Shown here: positions 17,630-27,505 of the stretch, one piece after another
Layout: the number at the start of each line of letters is the position of its first letter
How positions within the stretch are numbered: position 1 is the first letter of the stretch
DNA from: Methanothermobacter wolfeii
GTDB lineage: Archaea > Methanobacteriota > Methanobacteria > Methanobacteriales > Methanothermobacteraceae
DNA length: 64,000 nucleotides
Reading direction: 5' to 3'
Assembly: GCF_025397995.1 (NCBI RefSeq)
Contig: NZ_CP104550.1
Location: 710,001-774,000 of the forward strand
Notes under the pieces: generated by a model
What the model was told of the DNA's origin: nothing
Databases searched by the model: none
Seen by the model: only the letters and a program-made list of their open reading frames with translations
Program-made: the position numbers and the translations under genes

Positions 17630-18738
17630 TACTGCCACTCGGACCCATGCACCCCGGCTACAAGGAACCCATAAGGCTGAAGGTTAAGACAAGGGGTGAA
17701 AGGGTTCTTAAAGCAGAGATAGAATACGGATACGTCCACAGGGGAATAGAGAGGGTTATGAGGAACAAGACCTGGCAGAAGGCCATATACCTCTCCGAGC
17801 GTGTCTGCGGTATATGCTCATACATACACACCCAGACCTTTGCAGAGGCCTTTGAGAGGATATCCGATACCGAGGCACCGCCCAGGGCACAGTTCCTCAG
17901 GGCACTGACAAATGAACTTGACAGGATACAGAGCCACCTCATAGCCAACTCCACCTACTTCAAGGCCCTTGACCATGAGACCATGTTCATGTACATGCTT
18001 GCCCTCAGGGAGCCTGTGATGGACGCCATCGAACTCCTGACAGGTAACAGAGTTAACATGGGCTGGAACGTGGTTGGAGGTGTGCGCATGGATGCAGACA
18101 AGAGCCACCTCTCAAGGATAAGGAAGATAATCCTTGACCTGGAGAGGGAATTCGACCGCTACGTGGAAATGTTCGAACACGGACCACTCATAGGCCTGAG
18201 GTCAAGGGATGTGGGTTACATGAGCCTTGAGGAGGCAGAGAAGGCCCGTGCAGTGGGGCCCATAGGCAGGGCCTCGGGTATAAGGTACGACTTCAGGGAG
18301 GACCACCCCACCTACAGGGACCACCTGGACTTCAGGACCGTCTGGAGGGACGAGGGTGACAATTTCGCAAGGGTCATGAACCGCTTCGATGAGATCAGGG
18401 TCTCGGCGGACCTCATAAAACAGATCATAGATAACATCCCCGAGGGTCCGGTGAGGAAGAAGGTGGATATCGGTTCAGGCTACGGTGAATGGAGAAACGA
18501 GGCCCCCAGGGGTGAGGTGGCCTACATGATCGAGACTAACGGTAACCTCATAAAGAACATCTCCATCAGGACGCCCAGCATCATGAACATTGATGCCTGC
18601 GCTAGGTACATGCTGAGGGACGTTGCAACGGTGGCCGATGCAGTTGCAACCTATGCCAGCGCCGATCCATGCATAGCCTGCGCAGAGCGGGTCATGGTTA
18701 TAGATGAAGAGAAGGGAGAGAGGGAGATACTCCTCTAA
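17626..18738 (+). CDS. ehaO: Eha NiFe-hydrogenase large subunit EhaO
   Basis: This is the catalytic subunit, of 370 residues. Both nickel-binding pairs are present: RVCGIC with C61 and C64, and DPCIAC with C349 and C352. The subunit activates H2 and passes electrons through EhaN to ferredoxins. Eighteen residues follow the last cysteine (ending KGEREILL). In many hydrogenases a C-terminal extension is cleaved during maturation, so cleavage here is possible but not proven. An open frame extends upstream within ehaN, but ATG 17626 overlaps the ehaN stop. Confidence 0.94.
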   Translation: MILPLGPMHPGYKEPIRLKVKTRGERVLKAEIEYGYVHRGIERVMRNKTWQKAIYLSERVCGICSYIHTQTFAEAFERISDTEAPPRAQFLRALTNELDRIQSHLIANSTYFKALDHETMFMYMLALREPVMDAIELLTGNRVNMGWNVVGGVRMDADKSHLSRIRKIILDLEREFDRYVEMFEHGPLIGLRSRDVGYMSLEEAEKARAVGPIGRASGIRYDFREDHPTYRDHLDFRTVWRDEGDNFARVMNRFDEIRVSADLIKQIIDNIPEGPVRKKVDIGSGYGEWRNEAPRGEVAYMIETNGNLIKNISIRTPSIMNIDACARYMLRDVATVADAVATYASADPCIACAERVMVIDEEKGEREILL

Positions 18739-18760
18739 AAAACATTCATGTTGATGTCCT

Positions 18761-19783
18761 ATGTCTTCTGTAATATGGTATCTGTACGAGTTCGCCCGTA
18801 AATCATGGGCAGAGAAGTTTGCCAATGCACACACAGAAAAGGAAATCCTTGAGAAACCTGAAAGATTCAGGGACTTCCCCACGGTGAACAGGGAATACTG
18901 TATAGGCTGCGGTGCATGCACAGCCGCCTGCCCTGCCCCAGGGGCCATAAAACTTGTCCGTGATAAGGACACAGAGACCTCGGAGGGGTTCACCTACCCA
19001 GTCATAGTAAAGGGTGCCTGTATCCGCTGCGGCTTCTGCGCCGAGGTCTGCCCCACAGACCCCAAGACCCTTGAGTGTGGAGAGAACCACACCATAAGGG
19101 AGGAGTTCACCATAGTCCCATCAGAGGAACTCTATGTCATCGACGACTACCTCTGCATAAGGTGCAGGAAGTGCATGAAGGCATGCCCGGTGGATGCCAT
19201 CATTGAGGAGGACGGCCGTGTTGAGGTGGACCAGAGCAGGTGCATAGCCTGCGGTGAATGCCTTGAAAAGTGCCCGGTGAAGGGGGCCCTCAAGAAGATA
19301 CACGTGGCCTATGTTGAGGAACAGAAGATGGTTATAAACCTTGCGGTCAACACCCTTGAGTCTGCAATCGAGGAGAGGGAGGAGGATATAAAGAGACTTG
19401 AGGCCGGGGACATCTACAGGATGAACTATCCCATGGGACCCCTCCTTGAGGAGGCCCTCAGCATCCTCCCAGATGAGGAGATAGTCAGGGACCTCCTTGA
19501 GAAGATCACCGACAGACTCAAGATGAGGATCATAACCTGGAGCCCCGAGAAGTGCGTCCAGTGCCGCCTCTGTGTCGGTGAATGCCCATCAGGGGCCATA
19601 ACCTACTCTGAGGAGGGAGTTGTCAGGGACCCTGAAAAATGCCTCAGATGCAGCACATGCTACCAGACATGCCCCTTCGGTGTTGCAGGCTACTATGTTG
19701 CAAGGTTCCTTATAGATGAGTCAAATGGACAGGAGATAATAAAGATAACCGTGAAACCAGCGGCCCTCCCTGTAAAGCCATGA
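18761..19783 (+). CDS. ehaP: Eha polyferredoxin EhaP, six [4Fe-4S] motifs
   Basis: The protein has 340 residues. Six CxxCxxCxxxC motifs can be read: [55 protein letters not shown] and [11 protein letters not shown]. They are arranged as four, a helical charged spacer (about residues 185-260), then two. It likely wires electrons from EhaN towards external ferredoxin or other enzymes. The ribosome site is weak. It lies 22 bp after ehaO. Confidence 0.92.
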   Translation: MSSVIWYLYEFARKSWAEKFANAHTEKEILEKPERFRDFPTVNREYCIGCGACTAACPAPGAIKLVRDKDTETSEGFTYPVIVKGACIRCGFCAEVCPTDPKTLECGENHTIREEFTIVPSEELYVIDDYLCIRCRKCMKACPVDAIIEEDGRVEVDQSRCIACGECLEKCPVKGALKKIHVAYVEEQKMVINLAVNTLESAIEEREEDIKRLEAGDIYRMNYPMGPLLEEALSILPDEEIVRDLLEKITDRLKMRIITWSPEKCVQCRLCVGECPSGAITYSEEGVVRDPEKCLRCSTCYQTCPFGVAGYYVARFLIDESNGQEIIKITVKPAALPVKP

Positions 19784-19816
19784 GGAGATGATAACATTCC
19801 AGCTGCAGCAAGACCC

Positions 19817-21142
19817 GTGAAACCCCTCAGGGAAGTTGAAGTTGACTATGAGATTGACCATGAGAAGTGCAGGGAATGCAGGGAAAAACCATGCCTCAAC
19901 TCCTGCCCGGTGGACGCCATACACATGGACCCCGACACCGGTGAGATAGAAATAGATGATAAATGCTTCGGTTGCGTCCTCTGCAGGGAGGCATGCCCCT
20001 ACGATGCAATAACCATGAGGACGACCCTGGCAGAACCCATAAGGGAGAACATACCAGTAATAAACCCGAAGATATGCCGCGGCTGCGGTGCATGTGTCTC
20101 CGCATGCAGGACCGGAGCCATACACCTGGCATCAACGGGCGAAACAGGGGTCCACAGTGAGATAGATGAGGATAAATGCGTCCGCTGCGGATACTGTGCA
20201 AGGGCATGCCCCACAGAGGCCATAAAGTACGGGGAGATACTCCCACGCTCAGTTGCAGGTGGAAAGGCCATAGTGGTCAACCAGAAGGACTGCATAGGCT
20301 GCATGACATGTACCAGGGTCTGCCCGTCCAGGGGGGCTATAAATGTGGGTAAGATAAACAAGCTGCCCTACATAAACCCATCCTACTGTGCAAGGTGCGA
20401 GGAGTGCATGGATGTCTGCCCATCAGCTGCCATAAAATACTCATCAAGGAAGAGGGCCTATGAGAACTTCTCAAAGATAAACAACATGGAGATAGCAGGG
20501 GAAATACTTGAAAGGGAATCCGAGAAACTGGTAAGGAACCTTGCAAGGATAGATTCAGTTTTAAGGGCCATTAAAAGGAACCATGCCAGGGATGAACCCC
20601 GGTTCAGTGTGGATGTCACTGATGAGATAATGGACGGGATTGAGGAACTGGTTGACTCAAACCTTGAGGTACTACAGCTCAACCATATAATAGAATTCAC
20701 CAAGCCCACAAGGAGGGTCAGTGTCCTTGATGACCGCTGCATAGGATGCGGACTCTGCATCCAGGAGTGCCCGGTTGATGTTATTGAACCACTTAAACCC
20801 GCACCCGTGAAGATACATGATGGATGTGTATTCTGCGGTTTCTGCACAGGAGTCTGCCCCGTGGATGCCATCGAACTCACCGAGGAAGGGTTCAGGGTTA
20901 GGGATGGTAGAATACTCCTTGAAAGAAGCATCCTCAGGGGGCCCCGCAGGGGAAGTGTTGATGTGGACCATGTGGTCTGCCAGAAGTGCGGTGTATGCGT
21001 GAACCACTGCCCTGTTGATGCAATGAGCCTCAATGATGAGGTGGAGGTTGATGATGAAAAATGCATACTCTGCGGTGAATGCCAGGACATATGCCCTGTA
21101 ACAGCCATAAAACTTGACCTGGAGGGTGAAGCCGATGAATAG
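19817..21142 (+). CDS. ehaQ: Eha polyferredoxin EhaQ, ten [4Fe-4S] motifs
   Basis: The protein has 441 residues. Ten cysteine clusters are visible. The first ([13 protein letters not shown]) and third ([14 protein letters not shown]) are slightly atypical, and the last is [12 protein letters not shown] helical spacer lies around residues 215-285. It is an electron-transfer subunit of the Eha complex. GTG 19817 has no ribosome site nearby. GGAGATGAT at 19784-19792 would suit an in-frame ATT at 19796, which would add seven residues. The true start is therefore open. Confidence 0.91.
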   Translation: MKPLREVEVDYEIDHEKCRECREKPCLNSCPVDAIHMDPDTGEIEIDDKCFGCVLCREACPYDAITMRTTLAEPIRENIPVINPKICRGCGACVSACRTGAIHLASTGETGVHSEIDEDKCVRCGYCARACPTEAIKYGEILPRSVAGGKAIVVNQKDCIGCMTCTRVCPSRGAINVGKINKLPYINPSYCARCEECMDVCPSAAIKYSSRKRAYENFSKINNMEIAGEILERESEKLVRNLARIDSVLRAIKRNHARDEPRFSVDVTDEIMDGIEELVDSNLEVLQLNHIIEFTKPTRRVSVLDDRCIGCGLCIQECPVDVIEPLKPAPVKIHDGCVFCGFCTGVCPVDAIELTEEGFRVRDGRILLERSILRGPRRGSVDVDHVVCQKCGVCVNHCPVDAMSLNDEVEVDDEKCILCGECQDICPVTAIKLDLEGEADE

Positions 21143-21178
21143 GGTTAACATGGAATTCATCCCTGGGGAGGGGAGCCT

Positions 21179-22195
21179 ATGAGCAGGGTTTTTGTCACAG
21201 ACTGTGAGGGACCGGTATCCCTCAATGACAACGCCTATGAGGCCGCCGCTACCTTCATACCCGATGGTGACAGGTTCTTCAGGAAGGTCAGTGAATTCGA
21301 TGATATCCTTGCAGATGAGATTAAAAGGCCAGGATACAATGCAGGGGACACCCTGAAACTCATAGTACCCTTCCTTGTAGCCTACGGAGTCACGGATGAG
21401 AAGCTCATAGAGTTCTCAGAAAAAACCCTTAAACTGGTCCCGGGAGCAGCGGACTTCCTTGGAATTGCACAGAGGCTCATGCCATCCTACATCGTAAGCA
21501 CAAGCTACAGGCACTACATAGAGGCCCTCTGCAGGGCAACGGGCTTCCCCCTCGAGAACGCATACTACACACGCCTCAGCCTCAACACAGAAATCAGTGA
21601 GGATGAAAGGAGGAGGCTTTTCAGGTTAAGGGAGGATGTTATAGAGGGGGACTTCGAGTTACTTGACGAGATATTCTTCCAGATCATACCGAAAATGGAG
21701 ATAGGGGGCATACTTGACGGTGTCAGGACCGTTGGTGGTGAGGGCAAAAGACTCGCCCTCATGGAGATCCTCGATGAACTGGGACTTAACCAGGAGGCCG
21801 CCATGTACGTCGGTGACAGCATAACAGACGTTGAACCCCTCAGGGAACTCAAAGGCAGGGGCCTCTCGGTTTCCTTCAACGGGAACCGCTTCGCCCTGAG
21901 GGAGGCCGAGATAGCTGTCATATCAGATGATTCAAGGGCCCTCATGCCCCTACTGGACCTCCACTCAAGGTTTGGAAGGGAATACATAATAGAATTCGTT
22001 AAGGCCTACACTGAAAACCCTGAAAGGGCCCTGGAATCATTCAGACTTGACTTCAGGGTCGCGGATAAATTCAGGGAGCTCTTCAGGGACAGTTACCCTG
22101 TGATAGCCATCATAGATGATCCTGATGAACTCCTTGAGGACAGCCTTGATATGAGGATGGGTATACGTGGAGAGGATGTCGGCTCCCTTGGATGA
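21179..22195 (+). CDS. ehaR: EhaR, HAD-superfamily protein of the eha operon
   Basis: The protein has 338 residues. The HAD fold is shown by FVTDCEGPVS near the N-terminus (D7 in place of the nucleophile region; DCEGP differs from the usual DxDxT). MYVGDSITDVEPL near residue 220 is motif IV. The altered motif I suggests it may not be a standard phosphatase. It follows ehaQ by 36 bp. It may serve in assembly or metabolite handling for Eha, which is inference. Confidence 0.83.
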   Translation: MSRVFVTDCEGPVSLNDNAYEAAATFIPDGDRFFRKVSEFDDILADEIKRPGYNAGDTLKLIVPFLVAYGVTDEKLIEFSEKTLKLVPGAADFLGIAQRLMPSYIVSTSYRHYIEALCRATGFPLENAYYTRLSLNTEISEDERRRLFRLREDVIEGDFELLDEIFFQIIPKMEIGGILDGVRTVGGEGKRLALMEILDELGLNQEAAMYVGDSITDVEPLRELKGRGLSVSFNGNRFALREAEIAVISDDSRALMPLLDLHSRFGREYIIEFVKAYTENPERALESFRLDFRVADKFRELFRDSYPVIAIIDDPDELLEDSLDMRMGIRGEDVGSLG

Positions 22196-22220
22196 AATTA
22201 ACCTTTAAGGAGTTACAGGT

Positions 22221-22334
22221 ATGGAGACTGATACTCTAATAGGTTTCTGGAGGTATCCCCCGGCGGTTATCATGGAGATTAACGGTGACCCTGTTGAGTT
22301 ATTGATGATATCTGGTGGTGTTCATGGAGATTAA
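22221..22334 (+). CDS. Small ORF between ehaR and the Ftr paralog
   Basis: This frame of 37 codons has AAGGAG 8 bp ahead of ATG 22221. The middle reads VIMEING, the same MEING that begins the next gene, because TCATGGAGATTAACGGT is duplicated at 22270-22286 and 22322-22338. The frame runs 11 bp into the Ftr paralog. Published eha maps name 20 genes, so a small gene at this place may have been counted. It could equally be a duplication scar or a leader peptide. No known domain. Confidence 0.35.
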   Translation: METDTLIGFWRYPPAVIMEINGDPVELLMISGGVHGD

Positions 22335-23214
22335 CGGTACTTTAATTGAGGATACGTTCTCAGAGGCCTTCCACGGCAGGTGCGTCAGGGCCACGGTAAC
22401 GGCCCGGGACACCGGGACGGTGAGGAGGGCGGCCTTTGATGCAACAGCAACACCAGGAGCCGTCATAGGAAGGGTTGAAGGAGGTGTCGAGGCATTCCTG
22501 GATGAAGATGAAACACCCGACGGAAGGCCCGGCGCGGTTCTGCAGTTCTACTATGCCCTTGATGACATGGAAAAGTTTCAGGTTGAACTATCATACCGTA
22601 TAAGGCAGGACATACTTGTCAAGCCATTCACAGCACTCTACAGCTCCACACCGGACCCCGACGGATACATGGACATGATGAAGCATGTGGGTCACTGTGG
22701 AGATGGCTATGAATGGATAGAGGAGTTCAATGGGAGGGAAATGATAAATGTACCCATAGCCGTCCCTGACTTTAAGATAGAATCAAGGCTAGGCTATGCC
22801 GATGCCATCATGGGCGCCAACTTCTGGTACATGTGCACCAAGCCGGACACGGTCCTCGAGGCAGGTAGAGACGCTTTAAAGGCCATAGAAGATGTTGAAG
22901 GTGTGGTAACACCATTCGATATCTGCTCAGCAGCTTCAAAGCCAGAGACAAGCTATCCATGGATAGGACCAACAACCAACCACCCCTACTGTCCCAGCCT
23001 TAGGGAGAGGCTCGGCGATGAATCAAGGGTCCCTGAGGGGGTGGCTTACATACCTGAGATAGTGATAAACGGCCTTACCATGGAGTCCCTCAAAGAGGCC
23101 ATGAGGGCAGGTATAGAGGCGGTGTGCCGCCACGAGGACGTTATCAGGGTGTCTGCAGGAAACTATGGTGGCAAGCTTGGTGATTACAGGATAGACCTCC
23201 ACGGTGTCTTCTGA
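22324..23214 (+). CDS. Formylmethanofuran:tetrahydromethanopterin formyltransferase paralog
   Basis: The protein has 296 residues and resembles Ftr of the methanogenesis pathway at both ends: [16 protein letters not shown] and the C-terminal [11 protein letters not shown] with [15 protein letters not shown]. The central part diverges from true Ftr. Ftr moves the formyl group from methanofuran to tetrahydromethanopterin in the second step of CO2 reduction. This copy is of the eha-linked type often called FtrII, and its activity is uncertain. GGTGGTG precedes ATG 22324. It overlaps the PfkB kinase by 1 bp. Confidence 0.88.
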   Translation: MEINGTLIEDTFSEAFHGRCVRATVTARDTGTVRRAAFDATATPGAVIGRVEGGVEAFLDEDETPDGRPGAVLQFYYALDDMEKFQVELSYRIRQDILVKPFTALYSSTPDPDGYMDMMKHVGHCGDGYEWIEEFNGREMINVPIAVPDFKIESRLGYADAIMGANFWYMCTKPDTVLEAGRDALKAIEDVEGVVTPFDICSAASKPETSYPWIGPTTNHPYCPSLRERLGDESRVPEGVAYIPEIVINGLTMESLKEAMRAGIEAVCRHEDVIRVSAGNYGGKLGDYRIDLHGVF

Positions 23215-24122
23215 TGAAGTTCGATGCCACGGGCCTCGGAGCCCTTAACATGGACCAGCTGCACATGGTCGACAGGATCGCGGGACCCGACGAGGAAACC
23301 TTTGTAAGCGGGTTCATAGAGTCCTGCGGCGGGTCGGCAGCAAACACCATAATAGGACTCTCAAGGCTGGGTATGAGGACTGCATGCACTGGTAAGGTTT
23401 CAGATGACAGGGAGGGAGCCCTACTGAGGGAGAACCTCAGATCAGAGGGGGTGGCGGACCATGTTGCGGTCTCAGGGTCGGGTAGAAGCGGCCGCGTCAT
23501 GGGCTTCGTTGACCCTGAGGGCAGCAGGGCCCTCTACGTGGACCCTGGGGTCAATGATTCACTCAGGCTCCATGAGATCCCTGATGAGGCCCTTGAAACC
23601 AGGCTCCTGCACCTCACCTCCTTTGCAGGTGAAGGCTTAAGGGTGCAGAGGGAGGTCCTTGAGGTCATAGATGGATCCGTCACCGTGAGCCTGGATCCGG
23701 GCCACCTCTATGCGGTGAGGTCCAGGGAGATATCCGGCATCCTTGAAGGCACGGACATCCTCCTGACAAACCAGAGGGAACTTGAAATCATGACCGGGCA
23801 CACAGACCCTGCCAGGGCTGCAGAGGAACTTGGACCTGACATGGTGGTGATGAAGATGGGTGCCGGCGGCGTCCGTGCCTGGAACGGCAGGGAGGTCCAT
23901 GTACCCGCCCTGAAGGTTAAATGCAGGGACAGTACCGGTGCAGGGGATGCCTTCAACGCAGGCTTCCTCTACGCATGGATGAAGGGCCATGGCCTTGAGG
24001 TTTCCTGCCGGTTCGGCAACTACCTGGCGTCAAGGTGCATCCAGGGTTACGGTGCCACAGGGTCACTTCCAGGCCAGGAGGCCCTGAGGGTCCTTGAGGA
24101 GTATGCGGTGGATGATGGTTAA
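23214..24122 (+). CDS. PfkB-family sugar or nucleoside kinase
   Basis: The protein has 302 residues. The family signatures are CGGSAANTIIGLSRLG near residue 40 and the C-terminal catalytic motif DSTGAGDAFNAGF, whose second aspartate is the base. Ribokinase, adenosine kinase and similar enzymes share these. Translation is coupled to the Ftr paralog (ATGA overlap), suggesting a role near C1 or cofactor metabolism, but the substrate is unknown. Confidence 0.86.
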   Translation: MKFDATGLGALNMDQLHMVDRIAGPDEETFVSGFIESCGGSAANTIIGLSRLGMRTACTGKVSDDREGALLRENLRSEGVADHVAVSGSGRSGRVMGFVDPEGSRALYVDPGVNDSLRLHEIPDEALETRLLHLTSFAGEGLRVQREVLEVIDGSVTVSLDPGHLYAVRSREISGILEGTDILLTNQRELEIMTGHTDPARAAEELGPDMVVMKMGAGGVRAWNGREVHVPALKVKCRDSTGAGDAFNAGFLYAWMKGHGLEVSCRFGNYLASRCIQGYGATGSLPGQEALRVLEEYAVDDG

Positions 24123-24170
24123 GTAAATAATTTAAATGGCTTGGTAAAATAATACTTTAGGGGTTGTATC

Positions 24171-24929
24171 ATGGATATTATTTTCAGGAAGAAACTGGAG
24201 GACCTCCAGAGGGATATTGCACTGAAATCAATGGACCTTGAGGACAGAGCCGAGGCGGCTGACATTGAAATCGACAGGTGCAGTGTTCGTGATAAATTCA
24301 TAGACATAACACCCAAGTGTGTAAGGTGCAATCTCTGTGTTGAGGAGTGCCCGGTTGATGCAATTGCAGATTCAGATGCCCACAGGGCTGCAAGGATACT
24401 TGATAACTGCGTCAGGTGCGAGATCTGCGCCCAGACATGCCCCATAAGATGCATAAACGTTGTTGAGAGCACTGCCAGCATCGATGATGAGGTTAAATAC
24501 GACCTTGAGTACCTGAAGATACCCCACAGGAAGCTCCGCATGAAGGAGATAGAGGTTACAGACAGGTGCACCCTCTGCGGTACATGCACCCGTTTCTGCC
24601 CCACAGGCGCCATAGAGCTGGGGGAGGACAGGGCAACCGTTGATGAGTCAATCTGCATTGGCTGCGGTGCATGTGTGAATGTGTGCCCCTCTGATGCCGT
24701 TGAACTTGAAAGGGAACTGGGCCCGGTTCTGAAGACAAAGAGGCTGCTTGTGGATCAGGATGCCTGTGTGGAGTGTCTGGTGTGTGAGGAGAACTGTCCA
24801 ACCGGAGCCATAAGGCTTGAGGATGGAGAAGTTGTGGTTGATGATGAGAAATGTATACTCTGCGAGGTCTGTTCCACTAAATGTCCCGTGGCAGCACTGA
24901 AACTGGAGAGGTTGTCAGATGAAAGTTAA
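24171..24929 (+). CDS. Polyferredoxin with six [4Fe-4S] motifs
   Basis: The protein has 252 residues. The clusters are CVRCNLCVEEC, CVRCEICAQTC, CTLCGTCTRFC, CIGCGACVNVC, CVECLVCEENC and CILCEVCSTKC. The N-terminus is helical and charged (FRKKLEDLQRDIALKSMDLE). It resembles EhaP/EhaQ and MvhB-type polyferredoxins. Its own upstream AT-rich stretch (24120-24165) suggests a separate promoter. The stop overlaps the CBS gene by 11 bp. It likely carries electrons linked to Eha. Confidence 0.9.
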   Translation: MDIIFRKKLEDLQRDIALKSMDLEDRAEAADIEIDRCSVRDKFIDITPKCVRCNLCVEECPVDAIADSDAHRAARILDNCVRCEICAQTCPIRCINVVESTASIDDEVKYDLEYLKIPHRKLRMKEIEVTDRCTLCGTCTRFCPTGAIELGEDRATVDESICIGCGACVNVCPSDAVELERELGPVLKTKRLLVDQDACVECLVCEENCPTGAIRLEDGEVVVDDEKCILCEVCSTKCPVAALKLERLSDES

Positions 24930-25554
24930 GGAGATTATGGATAAGGAGTTTATAGTTGTCTCCGCCGGGGATAAGGTTGTTGATGTCTCCATGAAGATGG
25001 AGAAGACAAGGAAGTTCACAACACCGGTTGTGGATGATGACATGAAACTTGTTGGATGGGTTACAAGCTTTGATGTTATGAGGGGCCTGCGGGATGGACT
25101 TGAGAGTGTATCAGACATCATGCACCCCACAGAGGAGATCGTTTATGTCAATGAGAACGACCCTGCAAGGCTCGCTGTCCTTGAAACCGCCCATAACAAG
25201 CTTGTGAGCATACCTGTCCTTGATGATGATGGCCGTGTGGTGGGGGTTGTCAGGTCCTTTGATATTGTGGAGACACTGTCACAGCTCTATGAGATCAAGG
25301 TCTCAAAGATATTCGAGGCCATGAACCAGGAACTCAAGGGTGTGAGCTGGGATGAGCTCATGGAGGCAGCTGCAATAATCACCAGGAGGCGGACGGGTAA
25401 AAGGATAAAGCCGGCGGAGTATGAGGAAAGGATAAAGAATTCAACCTTCGGGGAGGCTATATGGGCTACGGGGGGCCTTGAGAAGTTCTTCGTCGGCCTT
25501 ATAGCCATAGGTGAACTTGTCATTGCAAGGAAGATTGCAAGGGCAAGGAAGTAA
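24919..25554 (+). CDS. CBS-domain protein
   Basis: The protein has 211 residues. Two CBS domains cover about residues 1-120 (KVKEIMDKEFIVVSAGDKV and VSDIMHPTEEIVYVNENDP). The C-terminal 80 residues, unrelated to CBS, include GVSWDELMEAAAIITRRRTGKR. CBS pairs usually bind adenosine nucleotides or SAM and act as sensors. Its overlap with the polyferredoxin gene suggests it reports energy state to an electron-transfer step, which is inference. Confidence 0.85.
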   Translation: MKVKEIMDKEFIVVSAGDKVVDVSMKMEKTRKFTTPVVDDDMKLVGWVTSFDVMRGLRDGLESVSDIMHPTEEIVYVNENDPARLAVLETAHNKLVSIPVLDDDGRVVGVVRSFDIVETLSQLYEIKVSKIFEAMNQELKGVSWDELMEAAAIITRRRTGKRIKPAEYEERIKNSTFGEAIWATGGLEKFFVGLIAIGELVIARKIARARK

Positions 25555-25616
25555 TCCTTTTTTTCTTTCAATTACCGGTCCTCTTCTTTTTTCACCATTT
25601 TTCCTGGAGCAATCCC
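25555..25616 (+). terminator. T-rich terminator region after the CBS gene
   Basis: The bases just past the stop hold two T-rich runs (CCTTTTTTTCTTTC and CTTCTTTTTTC), as expected for archaeal termination at the end of the eha-linked operon. Confidence 0.5.
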
Positions 25617-25631
25617 CCTGTCACATCATAA

Positions 25632-25683
25632 AGATTTATAGATCATGAATACATATGAATATGTATTCATATGTTCAGGTGAT
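25632..25683 (+). promoter_or_regulatory. ArsR/SmtB-like 12-2-12 operator with TATA box
   Basis: A perfect inverted repeat, ATGAATACATAT (25645-25656), GA, ATATGTATTCAT (25659-25670), sits just downstream of a TATA-like GATTTATAG and covers the expected transcription start. A second overlapping palindrome pairs CATATGAATA (25652-25661) with TATTCATATG (25664-25673). Hyphenated 12-2-12 repeats are the known operator form for ArsR/SmtB metal repressors. The gene downstream is a metal ATPase, a typical target. Confidence 0.72.
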
Positions 25684-25687
25684 GTGT

Positions 25688-27505
25688 ATGGGCTGTGAAT
25701 GCAGTGAATGTTACCACAGCGGAAAAAGCAGAAAGGTTCTTTTAATCTCAGCAGCCCTCCTTGCAGCAGGGATCTACATGCAGTTTACTGACAGTAGCCT
25801 CTACATCATCCCCCTCCTCCTTGCGGTTGCAGTATCTGGCTACAGCATATTCAGGGGTGCATTCAGGTCCCTGAGGCATGGAAGGTTCAGCGTAGACTTC
25901 CTCATGACGGTGGCGGTCATCGGCGCCATACTCCTCGGGGATTACGCCGAGGCAGCCCTCGTAACCGTCCTCTTCTACCTTGCAGAGTACCTGGAGGAAT
26001 ACGCCGGTGAAAGGTCAGAAAGGTCGGTGGAGTCCCTCATAAGATTAAGGCCAGCAGAGGCCCGGGTCATTGAGGACGGAGCTGAAGGGACAAGGAGTAT
26101 TGATGAGGTCAGGAAGGGGGACGTTATCGCTGTAAGGGGCGGTGACTCAATACCCCTGGACGGCATCATCATAAGGGGAACCTCAAGGGTTGATCAGTCA
26201 AACATAACAGGAGAATCCATACCGGTTAAAAAAGGGGAGGGTGATGAGGTATTCGCAGGGACGCAGAACCTTGACGGCTACCTTGAAATTGAGGTTACAA
26301 GGACCTCAAGGAACACCATACTCTCAAGGGTGATTGAAACAGTGAGGAGATCAGCACTGAGGAGATCCAGGAGGGAGAAGTTCATTGAAAGGTTCGCATC
26401 CATATACACCCCGGCTGTCATGGTCCTTGCAGTTCTAACGGCAGCAGTACCCATCATACTCGGCTATAACCCCATGGAGTGGATATACAGGGCACTGGTG
26501 CTCCTGGTGATATCCTGTCCATGCGCCCTCCTGATATCAACACCTGTTGCCATGGTCTCAGGGATGACATCAGCCGCAGGAAGGAGTATACTGGTCAAGG
26601 GATCCGAGTTCCTTGAGAAGATGGCCTCAGTTAACACGGTACTCTTTGATAAGACAGGTACACTTACAGAGGGTAGCTTTGAGGTGCTTTCTGTTGAACC
26701 CGGCGAGAGGTCAGAGGAGATCCTCAGGATCGCAGCATCCCTTGAGAGCAGATCATCCCATCCAATCGCAGAGGCCATCAAAGGGGCATACACTGGAGAA
26801 ACAGATGAAGTGGATGAATTCAGGTCGGTTAAGGGGAGGGGTGTTTCAGGAAGGATCAATGGAAGGACCTACACCATTGGAAGCCCAGAGCTCTTCAATG
26901 AAGGATCAGATGGAAAGGGCACCACCGTACTCCTTGCCGATGAGGATGGAATCATGGGAAGGATCACCCTGGGCGATCAGCTGAGGGACTCGGCACCTCG
27001 TGTCATGGAAAAACTGGGGGAGAAGGGGATAGAGACCATGATGGTTACAGGTGACCATGAGGGTGTCGCATCTGAGATTGCATCAGGAGCAGGTATCAGA
27101 GATTACAGGGCAGGGCTATTTCCTGAGGATAAGATGAGGATAATCAATGAAATGGCCTCCAGGGGTACTGTTGCAATGGTAGGTGATGGTGTTAATGATG
27201 CACCGGCACTTGCAGCTGCAGATGTGGGTATAGCCATGGGTGTTCGGGGATCCGATGTTGCCCTTGAAACTGCGGATGTAACCCTTGTTGAGGATGACCT
27301 TGAAAGGATAGATGAACTCATTGACCTAAGCAGGAGAACAATCCGCACGGTGAAATTAAACACTGGAATCACGGTAACCGTCAAATTATCACTTGCAGTT
27401 TTCTCCATCCTGGGATTCGTACCCCTCTGGCTTGCCGTGGCTGCAGGTGACGTGGGATTATCCCTCTTTGTTATAGTAAACAGTCTCCTTGCAGGGAGGA
27501 TGTGA
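25688..27505 (+). CDS. P1B-type heavy-metal ATPase (Zn/Cd/Pb or Cu class)
   Basis: This metal pump has 605 residues. The transmembrane CPC motif is at C277-P-C279 (ISCPCALLIST), the phosphorylated aspartate at D321 (DKTGT), and the hinge at GDGVNDAPALA. There is no full N-terminal metal-binding domain. Instead the start is a short cysteine-histidine tail, MGCECSECYHSG. ATG 25688 is preferred because GGTGAT (25678-25683) lies 4 bp ahead. The longer frame from 25655 would begin inside the operator. Metal specificity is likely Zn/Cd but not proven. Confidence 0.9.
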   Translation: MGCECSECYHSGKSRKVLLISAALLAAGIYMQFTDSSLYIIPLLLAVAVSGYSIFRGAFRSLRHGRFSVDFLMTVAVIGAILLGDYAEAALVTVLFYLAEYLEEYAGERSERSVESLIRLRPAEARVIEDGAEGTRSIDEVRKGDVIAVRGGDSIPLDGIIIRGTSRVDQSNITGESIPVKKGEGDEVFAGTQNLDGYLEIEVTRTSRNTILSRVIETVRRSALRRSRREKFIERFASIYTPAVMVLAVLTAAVPIILGYNPMEWIYRALVLLVISCPCALLISTPVAMVSGMTSAAGRSILVKGSEFLEKMASVNTVLFDKTGTLTEGSFEVLSVEPGERSEEILRIAASLESRSSHPIAEAIKGAYTGETDEVDEFRSVKGRGVSGRINGRTYTIGSPELFNEGSDGKGTTVLLADEDGIMGRITLGDQLRDSAPRVMEKLGEKGIETMMVTGDHEGVASEIASGAGIRDYRAGLFPEDKMRIINEMASRGTVAMVGDGVNDAPALAAADVGIAMGVRGSDVALETADVTLVEDDLERIDELIDLSRRTIRTVKLNTGITVTVKLSLAVFSILGFVPLWLAVAAGDVGLSLFVIVNSLLAGRM

